In this document: positions 55,279 to 62,397 of the stretch, piece by piece
Layout of the letters: each line of letters starts with the position of its first letter
Position numbering within the stretch: position 1 is the stretch's first letter
Assembly (NCBI RefSeq): GCF_022024175.1
Contig: NZ_CP091794.1
Span: 744,001 to 808,000, forward strand
Source of the DNA: Prevotella communis
GTDB lineage: Bacteria; Bacteroidota; Bacteroidia; Bacteroidales; Bacteroidaceae
DNA length: 64,000 nucleotides
Direction of reading: 5' to 3'
Notes under the pieces: generated by a model
Seen by the model: the letters and a program-made list of their open reading frames with translations, nothing else
Database searches by the model: none
What the model was told of the DNA's origin: nothing
Position numbers and translations under genes: made by a program

Positions 55279-57402
55279 ATGAAGAAACAGAACACATTGA
55301 TGTTGGTAAGAAAGGCGGTAATGGGTGTTTTACCTTTTTACCTTTTTACTTTCTTACCTTTAACTGCTTCGGCTCGTGAGGATGCCATCTCCTCGCCCGA
55401 CGGGAAACTGGTGGTAACGGTGAGTGACGACGGCCCCTGTGCTACTTATGCCGTCAAGTACGACGGCCGACAGGTGTTGCTGCCCTCGCCACTGGGATTC
55501 AAGGCCGACTTCGGTGACTTCACCCAGAAGCTCCGAATCACTACGTCCAGGATGGGCGGTGCTGACCGTCTCTATCAGATGCATCAGGCCAAGCGTTCGT
55601 GGATGCACTACGTGGCTGCCCAGTTGTTTGTCAGTTTCAAGAATGCTGCCGGTCAGAAGATCACGGTGGAGTTCTCTGTGAGCAACAACGACGTGGCTTT
55701 CCGCTATCATATCCCTCGTCAGAAGGATGACAATCCCAAGAGTGCCGTGATTCAGCATGAGTCCACGGGCTTCGTCCTGCCCGATGGCACCACCACGTTC
55801 CTCACGCCTCAGAGCAAGGCGATGGTGGGATGGGAGCGTACCAAACCCAGTTACGAGGAGGAATACAAGGCCGACATGCCCATGACGGCCCGTTCGCAGT
55901 ATGGCGAGGGCTATACGTTCCCCTGCCTGTTTAAGTTGCCTGCCACGAAGTCGCAGGCCACAGAGCCGGGTGGCTGGGTGCTCATCTCTGAGACGGGCGT
56001 CAGCAGTCAGTATTGCGGCTCTCACCTCTCTGATTATCCTTACACCATTGCTTTCCCCATGGCTGGCGAGAACAATGGCATCGGCACCACCACGGCGGGT
56101 ATCGCCCTGCCTGGCAAGACGCCCTGGCGTACTATCACCGTGGGCAACACGCTGGCGCCTATCGTCGAGACTACCATCGCCTATGATGTGGTAGCACCCC
56201 GCTACTCCTTCGGCACCATGGAGAATCTGGAGGAGTTCCAGGAGAGTGCCGCCTGTGCCGCCTGTGCCCCTGGCGATACCAAAAGCGATTCTGTCGCAAA
56301 AACATCAGCCCTCAGCCCTCAGCCCTCATCCCTCATCCCTCAGCCCTCATACGGCCGCTACACCTGGTCATGGCTGATCTGGCAGGACAACTCCATCAAC
56401 TACGACGATCAGGTGAAGTTCATCGACCTGGCTTCTGAGATGGGCTATGAGTTCTGCCTGGTGGACAACTGGTGGGACCAGAACATCGGTCGTGAGCGCA
56501 TGGCTGAACTGTCTAAGTATGCGCAGTCAAAGGGTGTGTCGCTGATGCTGTGGTATAACTCCAACGGCTTCGAGAACGATGCGCCGCAGACGCCACGCGA
56601 CTGTCTGAACACCAGCATGGCACGTGAGCGCGAGATGGCCTGGCTCCAGAGCATCGGCGTGAAGGGTATCAAGGTCGATTTCTTCGGTGGCGACAAGCAG
56701 GAGACGATGAAGCTCTACGAGGATATCCTCTTCGATGCCAACCGCTACGGCATCCAGTGTATCTTCCATGGCTGCACCCTGCCTCGTGGCTGGGAGCGCA
56801 TGTATCCCAACTTCGTGGCCTCTGAGGCTGTGCTGGCCAGCGAGAATGTGTATTTCAACGAGGGTGCTGCCGTGCGTCAGCCCTTCGACCTCACCATGCA
56901 TCCTTTCTGCCGTAATGCGGTGGCCACGATGGACTGGGGTGGTGTCATCATGAATAAGTATATGTCGAAGGACAATAAGACGCGCCATACGCGTAAGACC
57001 ACCGATGCCTTCGAGATTGCCTCGGCCTTCACCAACCAGACGGCCATCCAGTGCATCGCCATGCAGCCCAATAACCTGCAGGAACTGCCTCAGGCCGAAC
57101 TGGATTTCCTCAAGGCTATCCCCACCACGTGGGACGAGACCCGCTATGTTGATGGCTATCCTGGCAAATATGTCGTGCTGGCCCGCCGTCATGGCGACCA
57201 GTGGTATGTGGCTGGTCTGAATGCCCTGAAGGAGCCCCTCACGCTGACCCTCGACCTCGACGACTTCGATGTCACCCGTCAGTTCTGTGACCAGGTCGAC
57301 AAGAAGGGCGCCGTCACCGGCATCGCCATCAGTCCCCTGAAACTGAAGAAGGGCAAGGCAAAGGTCACCATGCAGCCCAACGGCGGTTTTGTGGCCTACT
57401 AA
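55279..57402 (+). CDS. Glycoside hydrolase family 97, probably retaining (alpha-galactosidase-like)
   Basis: A 707-residue periplasmic or surface enzyme. ATG 55279 is used; the frame upstream starts with TTG inside repeat DNA. The N-terminal beta-sandwich starts at about 37 (SPDGKLVVTVSDDG), the TIM barrel at about 358 (YTWSWLIWQD), and a C-terminal beta domain closes the protein. Asp467 in KGIKVDFFGG and Glu522 in LASEN have the same 55-residue spacing as the nucleophile and acid of the retaining enzyme BT1871 (numbers from memory); inverting GH97 lacks that Asp. Odd features: the signal-peptide core is encoded by an 8-bp tandem repeat, and residues about 323-357 are a repeat-derived Ser/Pro/Gln linker. 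Confidence 0.88.
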   Translation: MKKQNTLMLVRKAVMGVLPFYLFTFLPLTASAREDAISSPDGKLVVTVSDDGPCATYAVKYDGRQVLLPSPLGFKADFGDFTQKLRITTSRMGGADRLYQMHQAKRSWMHYVAAQLFVSFKNAAGQKITVEFSVSNNDVAFRYHIPRQKDDNPKSAVIQHESTGFVLPDGTTTFLTPQSKAMVGWERTKPSYEEEYKADMPMTARSQYGEGYTFPCLFKLPATKSQATEPGGWVLISETGVSSQYCGSHLSDYPYTIAFPMAGENNGIGTTTAGIALPGKTPWRTITVGNTLAPIVETTIAYDVVAPRYSFGTMENLEEFQESAACAACAPGDTKSDSVAKTSALSPQPSSLIPQPSYGRYTWSWLIWQDNSINYDDQVKFIDLASEMGYEFCLVDNWWDQNIGRERMAELSKYAQSKGVSLMLWYNSNGFENDAPQTPRDCLNTSMAREREMAWLQSIGVKGIKVDFFGGDKQETMKLYEDILFDANRYGIQCIFHGCTLPRGWERMYPNFVASEAVLASENVYFNEGAAVRQPFDLTMHPFCRNAVATMDWGGVIMNKYMSKDNKTRHTRKTTDAFEIASAFTNQTAIQCIAMQPNNLQELPQAELDFLKAIPTTWDETRYVDGYPGKYVVLARRHGDQWYVAGLNALKEPLTLTLDLDDFDVTRQFCDQVDKKGAVTGIAISPLKLKKGKAKVTMQPNGGFVAY
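55328..55359. repeat. Four 8-bp TTTTACCT units encoding the GH97 signal-peptide core
   Basis: The units are TTTTACCT, TTTTACCT, TTTTACTT and TCTTACCT. They are read as LPFYLFTFLPL, the hydrophobic part of the signal peptide. Confidence 0.85.
56305..56350. repeat. Six 7-bp TCAGCCC/TCATCCC units inside the GH97 gene
   Basis: Three TCAGCCC, two TCATCCC and one TCAGCCC unit run without a break. Because 7 is not divisible by 3, all frames are used, giving the low-complexity linker SALSPQPSSLIPQPS. No stop arises. Confidence 0.9.
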
Positions 57403-57428
57403 CCCGGTTCTTTCCGACAAAACAATAA

Positions 57429-57466
57429 CGGCTCCCGAAGCATTCCGCTTCAGGAGCCGATTTTTT
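57429..57466 (+). terminator. Terminator after GH97
   Basis: CGGCTCC-C-GAAGC and GCTTC-A-GGAGCCG pair with one internal mismatch and are followed by TTTTTT. Confidence 0.9.
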
Positions 57467-57491
57467 AATGTTTCATGTTTCATGTCTCAGA

Positions 57492-57557
57492 GCGAAACGG
57501 CGTTTCTCTTGCAGCGAGCCGGCGTTTTGCTGTCAGCGATACGGCGTGTTGCTCATT
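57492..57557. repeat. Three 22-bp degenerate direct repeats
   Basis: Units begin at 57492, 57514 and 57536, each with GCGAnnCGGCGT followed by a T-rich part. They are in a 565-bp gap that has no other gene apart from the 49-codon one at its right end. Confidence 0.75.
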
Positions 57558-57636
57558 TTTGACAATGCGAAGGTACTACATTTCCATTGCGGTCTACGAA
57601 TACATATCCAAGATTATTTTGTCTATTTTTGTCTTG

Positions 57637-57794
57637 CGCGGTCATTTGGTCATTTGGTCATTTGGTCATTTGTCAAAATCGAAAACTGACTGTCAAAATC
57701 CGCCACTATAATATAAATATTTATATTTATATATAGTGAGCAATGACCGCGTTCCCGAAATTGATTTTGACCAAATGACCTTGACCAAATGACC
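57637..57794. repeat. Nested inverted-repeat block with GGTCATTT iterons
   Basis: Four perfect GGTCATTT units (57640-57671) face two inverted AAATGACC units (57773-57780, 57787-57794). Inside are CGCGGTCATT/AATGACCGCG arms (57637-57646, 57742-57751) and a central AT palindrome CACTATA...TATAGTG (57704-57738). No ORF crosses it. It could be a mobile-element relic, an attachment site or a protein-binding array. Confidence 0.75.
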
Positions 57795-57802
57795 ACAGTG
57801 GC

Positions 57803-57952
57803 TTATTCCAAGTCGTACCAAGTGTCTTCCGTTTCAGACTCGCCCTGGGCATGTCCCGAAAGCGTGTCTGGACCACTTGCGGTCAGGATTTGGCTCTGAT
57901 GCTGAAGCTGCACCACACACATTGTGGGCTTTTCGTATGCTTTTTTTCTCAT
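57803..57952 (-). CDS. 49-residue small protein, KPxxxVVxLQ type
   Basis: A complete small frame from ATG 57952 to TAA 57803. The start reads MRKKAYEKPTMCVVQLQHQS and the protein ends in an acidic tail (SETEDTWYDLE). The opening resembles a set of short Bacteroides/Prevotella proteins of unknown function that begin KKxYxKPxxxVVxLQ (from memory). AGGAG lies 12 bp before the ATG, unusually strong for this phylum. The ATG comes 15 bp after the stop of the 1,411-residue gene, so the two are probably one transcript. There is no signal peptide or transmembrane segment. Function unknown. Confidence 0.7.
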   Translation of the reverse strand: MRKKAYEKPTMCVVQLQHQSQILTASGPDTLSGHAQGESETEDTWYDLE

Positions 57953-57967
57953 TGCAGTGTTCTCCTT

Positions 57968-60900
57968 TTATTTGATTACCATCTTCTTTCCGTTATTGAT
58001 ATAGATGCCCTTGGCCGATGGCTTGCCGCTGAGTGGGGTGCCGTCGAGGGTGTACCAGTTGCCTAGGGTGACTTCGCCCGTCTGGGTGTCGAGGGTGCCG
58101 ATGGCTGTCTGCTGGCCGTCGCTGCCTATGAGTCGCACGTTGAGGGTCTTTGGCAGTTCGGTGGCTGTCGCGTCGCTGGCGGCGGCATGTCGGCGGGCGG
58201 CGTTGGCGATGCCGTTCTGATACTCTAAGTAGCAGCGCAGGGGCTTCACCCTGACGTAGGCGCCCACCTTGACGAACTGGCCCTGGCTGATGCCGGCATC
58301 TGCTACGGCCTGTGCCGAGAAGCCGTAGATGCCCGTGGGCTCGGTGGTCCACTTCACTTCCTCATAAGTACCCTTATAGGTCCAGTCGCCCACGGTCGTC
58401 GTGCCGGCGGTGTAGCTGCTGGCGATGGTGGGGCTGCCGTCGAAAGGTTCGAAGGTGACGCTGCCCGTCTGCTTGGGCATGAAGAGCAGGGGCGTGCCTG
58501 CGTCCGAAAGGTATGAATTCGTTTCCTCCATCGTCACCGTCCAGGGGCTGGTGGTCTTGTCCACTCCCTCGAAGGTGTAGAACGTGCCGTAGTTCGTGTA
58601 TGTCGCCGGATTTATCTTGAACGGCAGACAGATGGTGGAGGGCACGCCGCTGGTGAACGAGCGGGCGAAGCGTACGGGCACCGTCTCGCCCTGATGGCGG
58701 CTCGTGAGGTCGGCCATGCCGTCGCGCTCGTTGATAAAGTATCGTCGGTTCATTTGCACCTCCGAGCCGTCGGTGGTCCAGCAAATGTACTCGTGGGCTT
58801 CGTCGCTGATGAAGTTGGCCAGCGTGGCCTTGCCGTTGGCACCACTGGTGATGGCGTAATCGTTGGCACCGCCTACCCCGATGCGACTGTCACTGTCGAG
58901 TGCGCCGGTGAGGGTGATGACGCTACTACTAGCTAAGAACACGTTGCAGGCTGACGAATTTAGCGTGTTGCCCGTGACGGTCACTTTGCCCGCCAGGTTC
59001 AGCGTACCGTAATTTTCGATGCCGCCGTGGGTATTGTCCGTCACGCTGACGTCCGTCAGGGTGAGCGTGCCCGTGCCATGATTATAGATGGCGAGGCCGC
59101 CAAGGCCGCTGATGGCGACGTTCGTCAGGGTGAGCGTGCCACAGTTGTAGATGCCATCCAGGTTGCCTGCGATGTGGCCGGTGCTGCCAGTGCTGCGGAT
59201 GGTCAGCGCGGAGGTTTGGGTTCGCACCTCGATGACGGAATTATTGTCGCCCGTGCCGGTGGCGTTGTTGTGCGTCAGTGTGTGGCCGTTGAGGTCGATG
59301 GTGGCCGTCTTGCCGGCGCCCACGACGAGCATCTCGTCGCCGCTCTTGCTGCTGACGTCGTTGGTCAGCTCGATGGTACCGCCAGCGGTGAGTACTGCCT
59401 GTATGTCGGCCCAGTCCGTCTGGACTGTCGTGTTAGGCACCAGTTTTTGGCTGTTGATGTTGTTGACGCTCTCGCTGGTCCAGCGGGCCTTGGTGGTGGT
59501 GCCGTCGAGCAGGAAGTTCGAGGCCAGTGTCACCGTGCCCTTGCAGCAGGCGGTGCCGCTCACGCCCGGGCGCAGCATGATGTAGTCCGTGGCGTTGCGC
59601 CAGCCCAGGGTGATGGTGGCCGTGGCCGTTTTGGCTAGATAGCCGTAGCCGATGGCATGACCGCCATAGGAACCGCCGCTGACATCGACCTGTCCGCCGA
59701 GAATATTGATGGTACCGCCCTGGTAGCCATTTGCGCCGCCGATGCCCGCGCCCATGTGGTTGCCGCTGGTGGTGATGCGTCCGCCGTAGATGCTCACGGT
59801 GCCGCAGTTGTATTTGCCGCTGGCCCAGTCGCCGCCTATGCAGGCGTCACCGGTATGGTTGTTCACACCCGTCACGGTGAGTGCGCCCGTGCCGCCGCTC
59901 TGCGCCAGGATGGTGAGCGCGGCATTGTCGTTGGCTGTCACCGAGATGCCCTTCTGCGCCGTCAGCGTCTTGCCGTCGGTCAGGATGAGCGTCACGCTGT
60001 TCTTCACGGTGATGCGGCTGCTCTGCGTCAGGTCGGCATCCACTACCCACGTCGGGCAGACGTTGCCGTCGAGCGTGGTGTGGCCAGCCTCTAAGGCGAT
60101 GTACTGCGTGAATCCGCTCACCGTCTGCCCTTCGGTATTGATGTAACTGATGGCGCTGACAGTCTCCCACTCAGCGGTCAGCGTCAGGTTGGCGGTGACG
60201 GTGGCGGTGAAGTCGTAGGCTGTCGAGCCACTCTTCCACCCGGTGAAGCGGTAGCCCGTGCGCAGCGGATCGTCGGGTCGCGTGGCGGTGAAACCCTCGG
60301 GCAGCGTCTGTGTGGCCACGGTCGTCGCACCCTCGCCGGTGTCGAAGGTCACAGTGTAGGTCTGTGCGGTGTAGGGTGTCAGTCGCTTGCCGCCCAGCGA
60401 ACCGATGTTCTCGGCGGTGACGATGGTGGGCGTGCCGCTGTTGTCGTATTGGAACGGATGCTTGAAGGTGAAAGTGCCGTTGTAGCCGTCAGCCACGATG
60501 AAGTCGTTAGCAAAGTCGGTCCAGTCGAGGTTGACGTTACCCTTAATGTAGCCCGAGCGTTTGCTCTCCCCATTGTTGTTCACTGTAATCTGACCGCCGT
60601 TGATGTTCACGTTGTATGTGTGACTATCGTCGCACATGCCACCGCCGATAGCAGCAACATCAGGTCCTGTACTTGTGGAGGTAGCCGTCACGACGCAGCC
60701 GTTCAGCGTGATGGTACTGGTGCCTGTGTCCTGAGTGGCGTTAGCGCCATAGCATCCGCCACCGATGGCTGCGCCCAGGAAAGCTGCCGTGGCGTTGACG
60801 GTGCAGCCGCTGATGGTAATGTTGCCGGCTGAGTGGTTATTGTCGCCACCGATGCTGGCATTGTAACCGCTGGCGGTAGTGGTCAACATGCCCGTGCCGC

Positions 60901-62203
60901 AGATGGTCAGGCTGTTGCCCTCGTTCACACCGATGCCGCCCGTCACGGTCAGGCTACTGCCCGCGTCGAATATCAGCGTCACGTCGCCGTTGATGGTGAC
61001 ACGACTGTTGATGGTCACATTGCCTGCCACCTTGTATGTAGTGTTGGTCATCGTAGTGGTTTCGGAAGTGACGTGCAAGTCGTCGCCCACGGTGAAGTTG
61101 AACGTTTGCGAGCCGCTGTAGGGGCTGGTGCCCGTGATGATCAGCGTGTAGTCGCCCTTTTCCTGTACGGTGGCGGGACAGATGGTTTCGGTGTAGTGCG
61201 TGCCTTTGGTCAGAGCTGTGCCGTCTGCTGCCGTCACGGTGTAGTCGACGGCGATTTCGCTGCCCGTGTAGAGGTAAAAGCCGCTGATGCCGCTGACGGT
61301 GGCGGTCTTGAGGTTCTTGACATCTATGATGGGTACGACGCTGTTGCCTCTTACCTCCCAGATCGAGCCGAGGGCTGCGGCCAGCTCGGTATCGGTCATT
61401 GTGCCTACAGCCGTGCCCTGCACGTCGCCGTATGCCGTCTTGTAATAGCAATGATTGAGCGTTGACGAGCCGTTGCGGTTGAAGGTGGCGCTGCCGCTAT
61501 AGGTGCTCAGCGTCATCGTGCCCGCCATCAGGCAGTTGTTGAACGTCAGCGAGCCGTTGCGCCAGCCCACGAAGCCGCCGCAGTAGGTAGCTGCAGCGTC
61601 GGTGATGCTGCCGTCGAACAGGCAATTGGTAAACGTGACGCTGCCACTGGCTACGCCGATGAAACCTCCGTGGGTGGCATCCTTGTTGTCTTCTTTACTG
61701 CGGTCACTGCTGATGGCCACGCTGCTGCGGCAGGCCGTGATGTTCACCGTGCCTTCACTGCTGCCAATGAGACCTGTGGCATATTTCTGGTTGCCGCCAT
61801 TGACGGTACCCGCTGTGTGGAGGAACTTGATGGTTGCACCATAGACATAGCGGAAGGGAGCTGTGAACTCGCTGCCGTCGGTAGTCAGGTTGAGCGTCAG
61901 CGTCTTGCCATTACCGAGGAACGTGCCGCAGAACTTATGGTCGCTTGTGCCCACCATCGTAGTGACGGCACTGGCGCTGTTGTCCCATGTGTCGCTGAGC
62001 TTCACATAGACGTTGCTGCCCCAATAGGTAGCAGCGTTGCTCTCGTTAGCAAATGTTGCCCAGTCGCCGGCTGTGTTCAGCACATACGGGTCGTTGGGTG
62101 TGCCGTGGCCTGTAATCTCTGCCCACGCCCCAACGGTGGTGAACAAAGCCAAGAGCAGCGTCATCGTTGCCCTCGTCAGAATGAATTTGGTTCTTCTTTT
62201 CAT
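57968..62203 (-). CDS. Giant secreted repeat protein with GLUG-like and InlB-type repeats
   Basis: A 1,411-residue exported protein with signal peptide (MTLLLALFTTVGAWAE). Residues about 125-250 hold GLUG-like units (GGFIGVASGSVTFTNCLFDG, YCGGFVGWRNGS). Asn/Thr/Gly-rich beta-helix stretches follow (ISGCTVNATAAFLGAAIGGG and similar). An InlB/Listeria-Bacteroides repeat lies at about 615-685 (YTVTFDTGEGATTVAT to FTGWKSGSTAYDF), and more solenoid strands run to about 1,150. The C-terminus has YTLDGTPLSGKPSAKGIYIN ending in GKKMVIK, a T9SS-like tail. It is probably a surface adhesin or matrix protein. No enzyme motif is seen. The gene is visibly richer in G+C than the first 35 kb. Confidence 0.75.
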   Translation of the reverse strand: MKRRTKFILTRATMTLLLALFTTVGAWAEITGHGTPNDPYVLNTAGDWATFANESNAATYWGSNVYVKLSDTWDNSASAVTTMVGTSDHKFCGTFLGNGKTLTLNLTTDGSEFTAPFRYVYGATIKFLHTAGTVNGGNQKYATGLIGSSEGTVNITACRSSVAISSDRSKEDNKDATHGGFIGVASGSVTFTNCLFDGSITDAAATYCGGFVGWRNGSLTFNNCLMAGTMTLSTYSGSATFNRNGSSTLNHCYYKTAYGDVQGTAVGTMTDTELAAALGSIWEVRGNSVVPIIDVKNLKTATVSGISGFYLYTGSEIAVDYTVTAADGTALTKGTHYTETICPATVQEKGDYTLIITGTSPYSGSQTFNFTVGDDLHVTSETTTMTNTTYKVAGNVTINSRVTINGDVTLIFDAGSSLTVTGGIGVNEGNSLTICGTGMLTTTASGYNASIGGDNNHSAGNITISGCTVNATAAFLGAAIGGGCYGANATQDTGTSTITLNGCVVTATSTSTGPDVAAIGGGMCDDSHTYNVNINGGQITVNNNGESKRSGYIKGNVNLDWTDFANDFIVADGYNGTFTFKHPFQYDNSGTPTIVTAENIGSLGGKRLTPYTAQTYTVTFDTGEGATTVATQTLPEGFTATRPDDPLRTGYRFTGWKSGSTAYDFTATVTANLTLTAEWETVSAISYINTEGQTVSGFTQYIALEAGHTTLDGNVCPTWVVDADLTQSSRITVKNSVTLILTDGKTLTAQKGISVTANDNAALTILAQSGGTGALTVTGVNNHTGDACIGGDWASGKYNCGTVSIYGGRITTSGNHMGAGIGGANGYQGGTINILGGQVDVSGGSYGGHAIGYGYLAKTATATITLGWRNATDYIMLRPGVSGTACCKGTVTLASNFLLDGTTTKARWTSESVNNINSQKLVPNTTVQTDWADIQAVLTAGGTIELTNDVSSKSGDEMLVVGAGKTATIDLNGHTLTHNNATGTGDNNSVIEVRTQTSALTIRSTGSTGHIAGNLDGIYNCGTLTLTNVAISGLGGLAIYNHGTGTLTLTDVSVTDNTHGGIENYGTLNLAGKVTVTGNTLNSSACNVFLASSSVITLTGALDSDSRIGVGGANDYAITSGANGKATLANFISDEAHEYICWTTDGSEVQMNRRYFINERDGMADLTSRHQGETVPVRFARSFTSGVPSTICLPFKINPATYTNYGTFYTFEGVDKTTSPWTVTMEETNSYLSDAGTPLLFMPKQTGSVTFEPFDGSPTIASSYTAGTTTVGDWTYKGTYEEVKWTTEPTGIYGFSAQAVADAGISQGQFVKVGAYVRVKPLRCYLEYQNGIANAARRHAAASDATATELPKTLNVRLIGSDGQQTAIGTLDTQTGEVTLGNWYTLDGTPLSGKPSAKGIYINNGKKMVIK

Positions 62204-62249
62204 ATATAAAAAATTTTTAATGATTAGACATCTTGATTAATTTCGGGCG

Positions 62250-62257
62250 CGAAGGTA
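62250..62257 (-). promoter_or_regulatory. -7 element of the 1,411-residue gene
   Basis: TACCTTCG on the minus strand differs from TAnnTTTG at one base and lies 47 bp before the start. No clear -33 box. Confidence 0.4.
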
Positions 62258-62276
62258 CATATAATATGCGGAAGAA

Positions 62277-62346
62277 GGTGTTAGAAAAACACGTTTGGTG
62301 TTAAAAAAACATGATTCAGGTGTAAGAAAAGTGCGTTTTTCTTACA
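62277..62346. promoter_or_regulatory. Three direct repeats plus palindrome between divergent genes (likely operator)
   Basis: GGTGTTAGAAAAAC, GGTGTTAAAAAAAC and GGTGTAAGAAAAGT start at 62277, 62297 and 62319, about two helical turns apart. The third lies in the palindrome TGTAAGAAAA-gtgcg-TTTTTCTTACA (62321-62346). It sits between the 1,411-residue gene and the AraC-type regulator. Confidence 0.65.
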
Positions 62347-62385
62347 TTCTTTGCCCTGAATGGCGGCTATTTGATAAAAGATGAC

Positions 62386-62393
62386 TACCTTTG
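62386..62393 (+). promoter_or_regulatory. -7 element of the membrane AraC regulator
   Basis: TACCTTTG matches the consensus and ends 4 bp before ATG 62398. The transcript would therefore be nearly leaderless, or the true start is ATG 62416. Confidence 0.6.
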
Positions 62394-62397
62394 CAGC

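Noticed and set aside
57492-57794. CRISPR array
   Set aside because: The 22-bp and 8-bp repeats have no spacers of constant length and no cas gene is near.
57968-62203. Long open frames on the plus strand opposite the 1,411-residue gene
   Set aside because: They are compositional shadows of a G+C-rich repetitive gene; their translations are low-complexity and lack family motifs or good starts.
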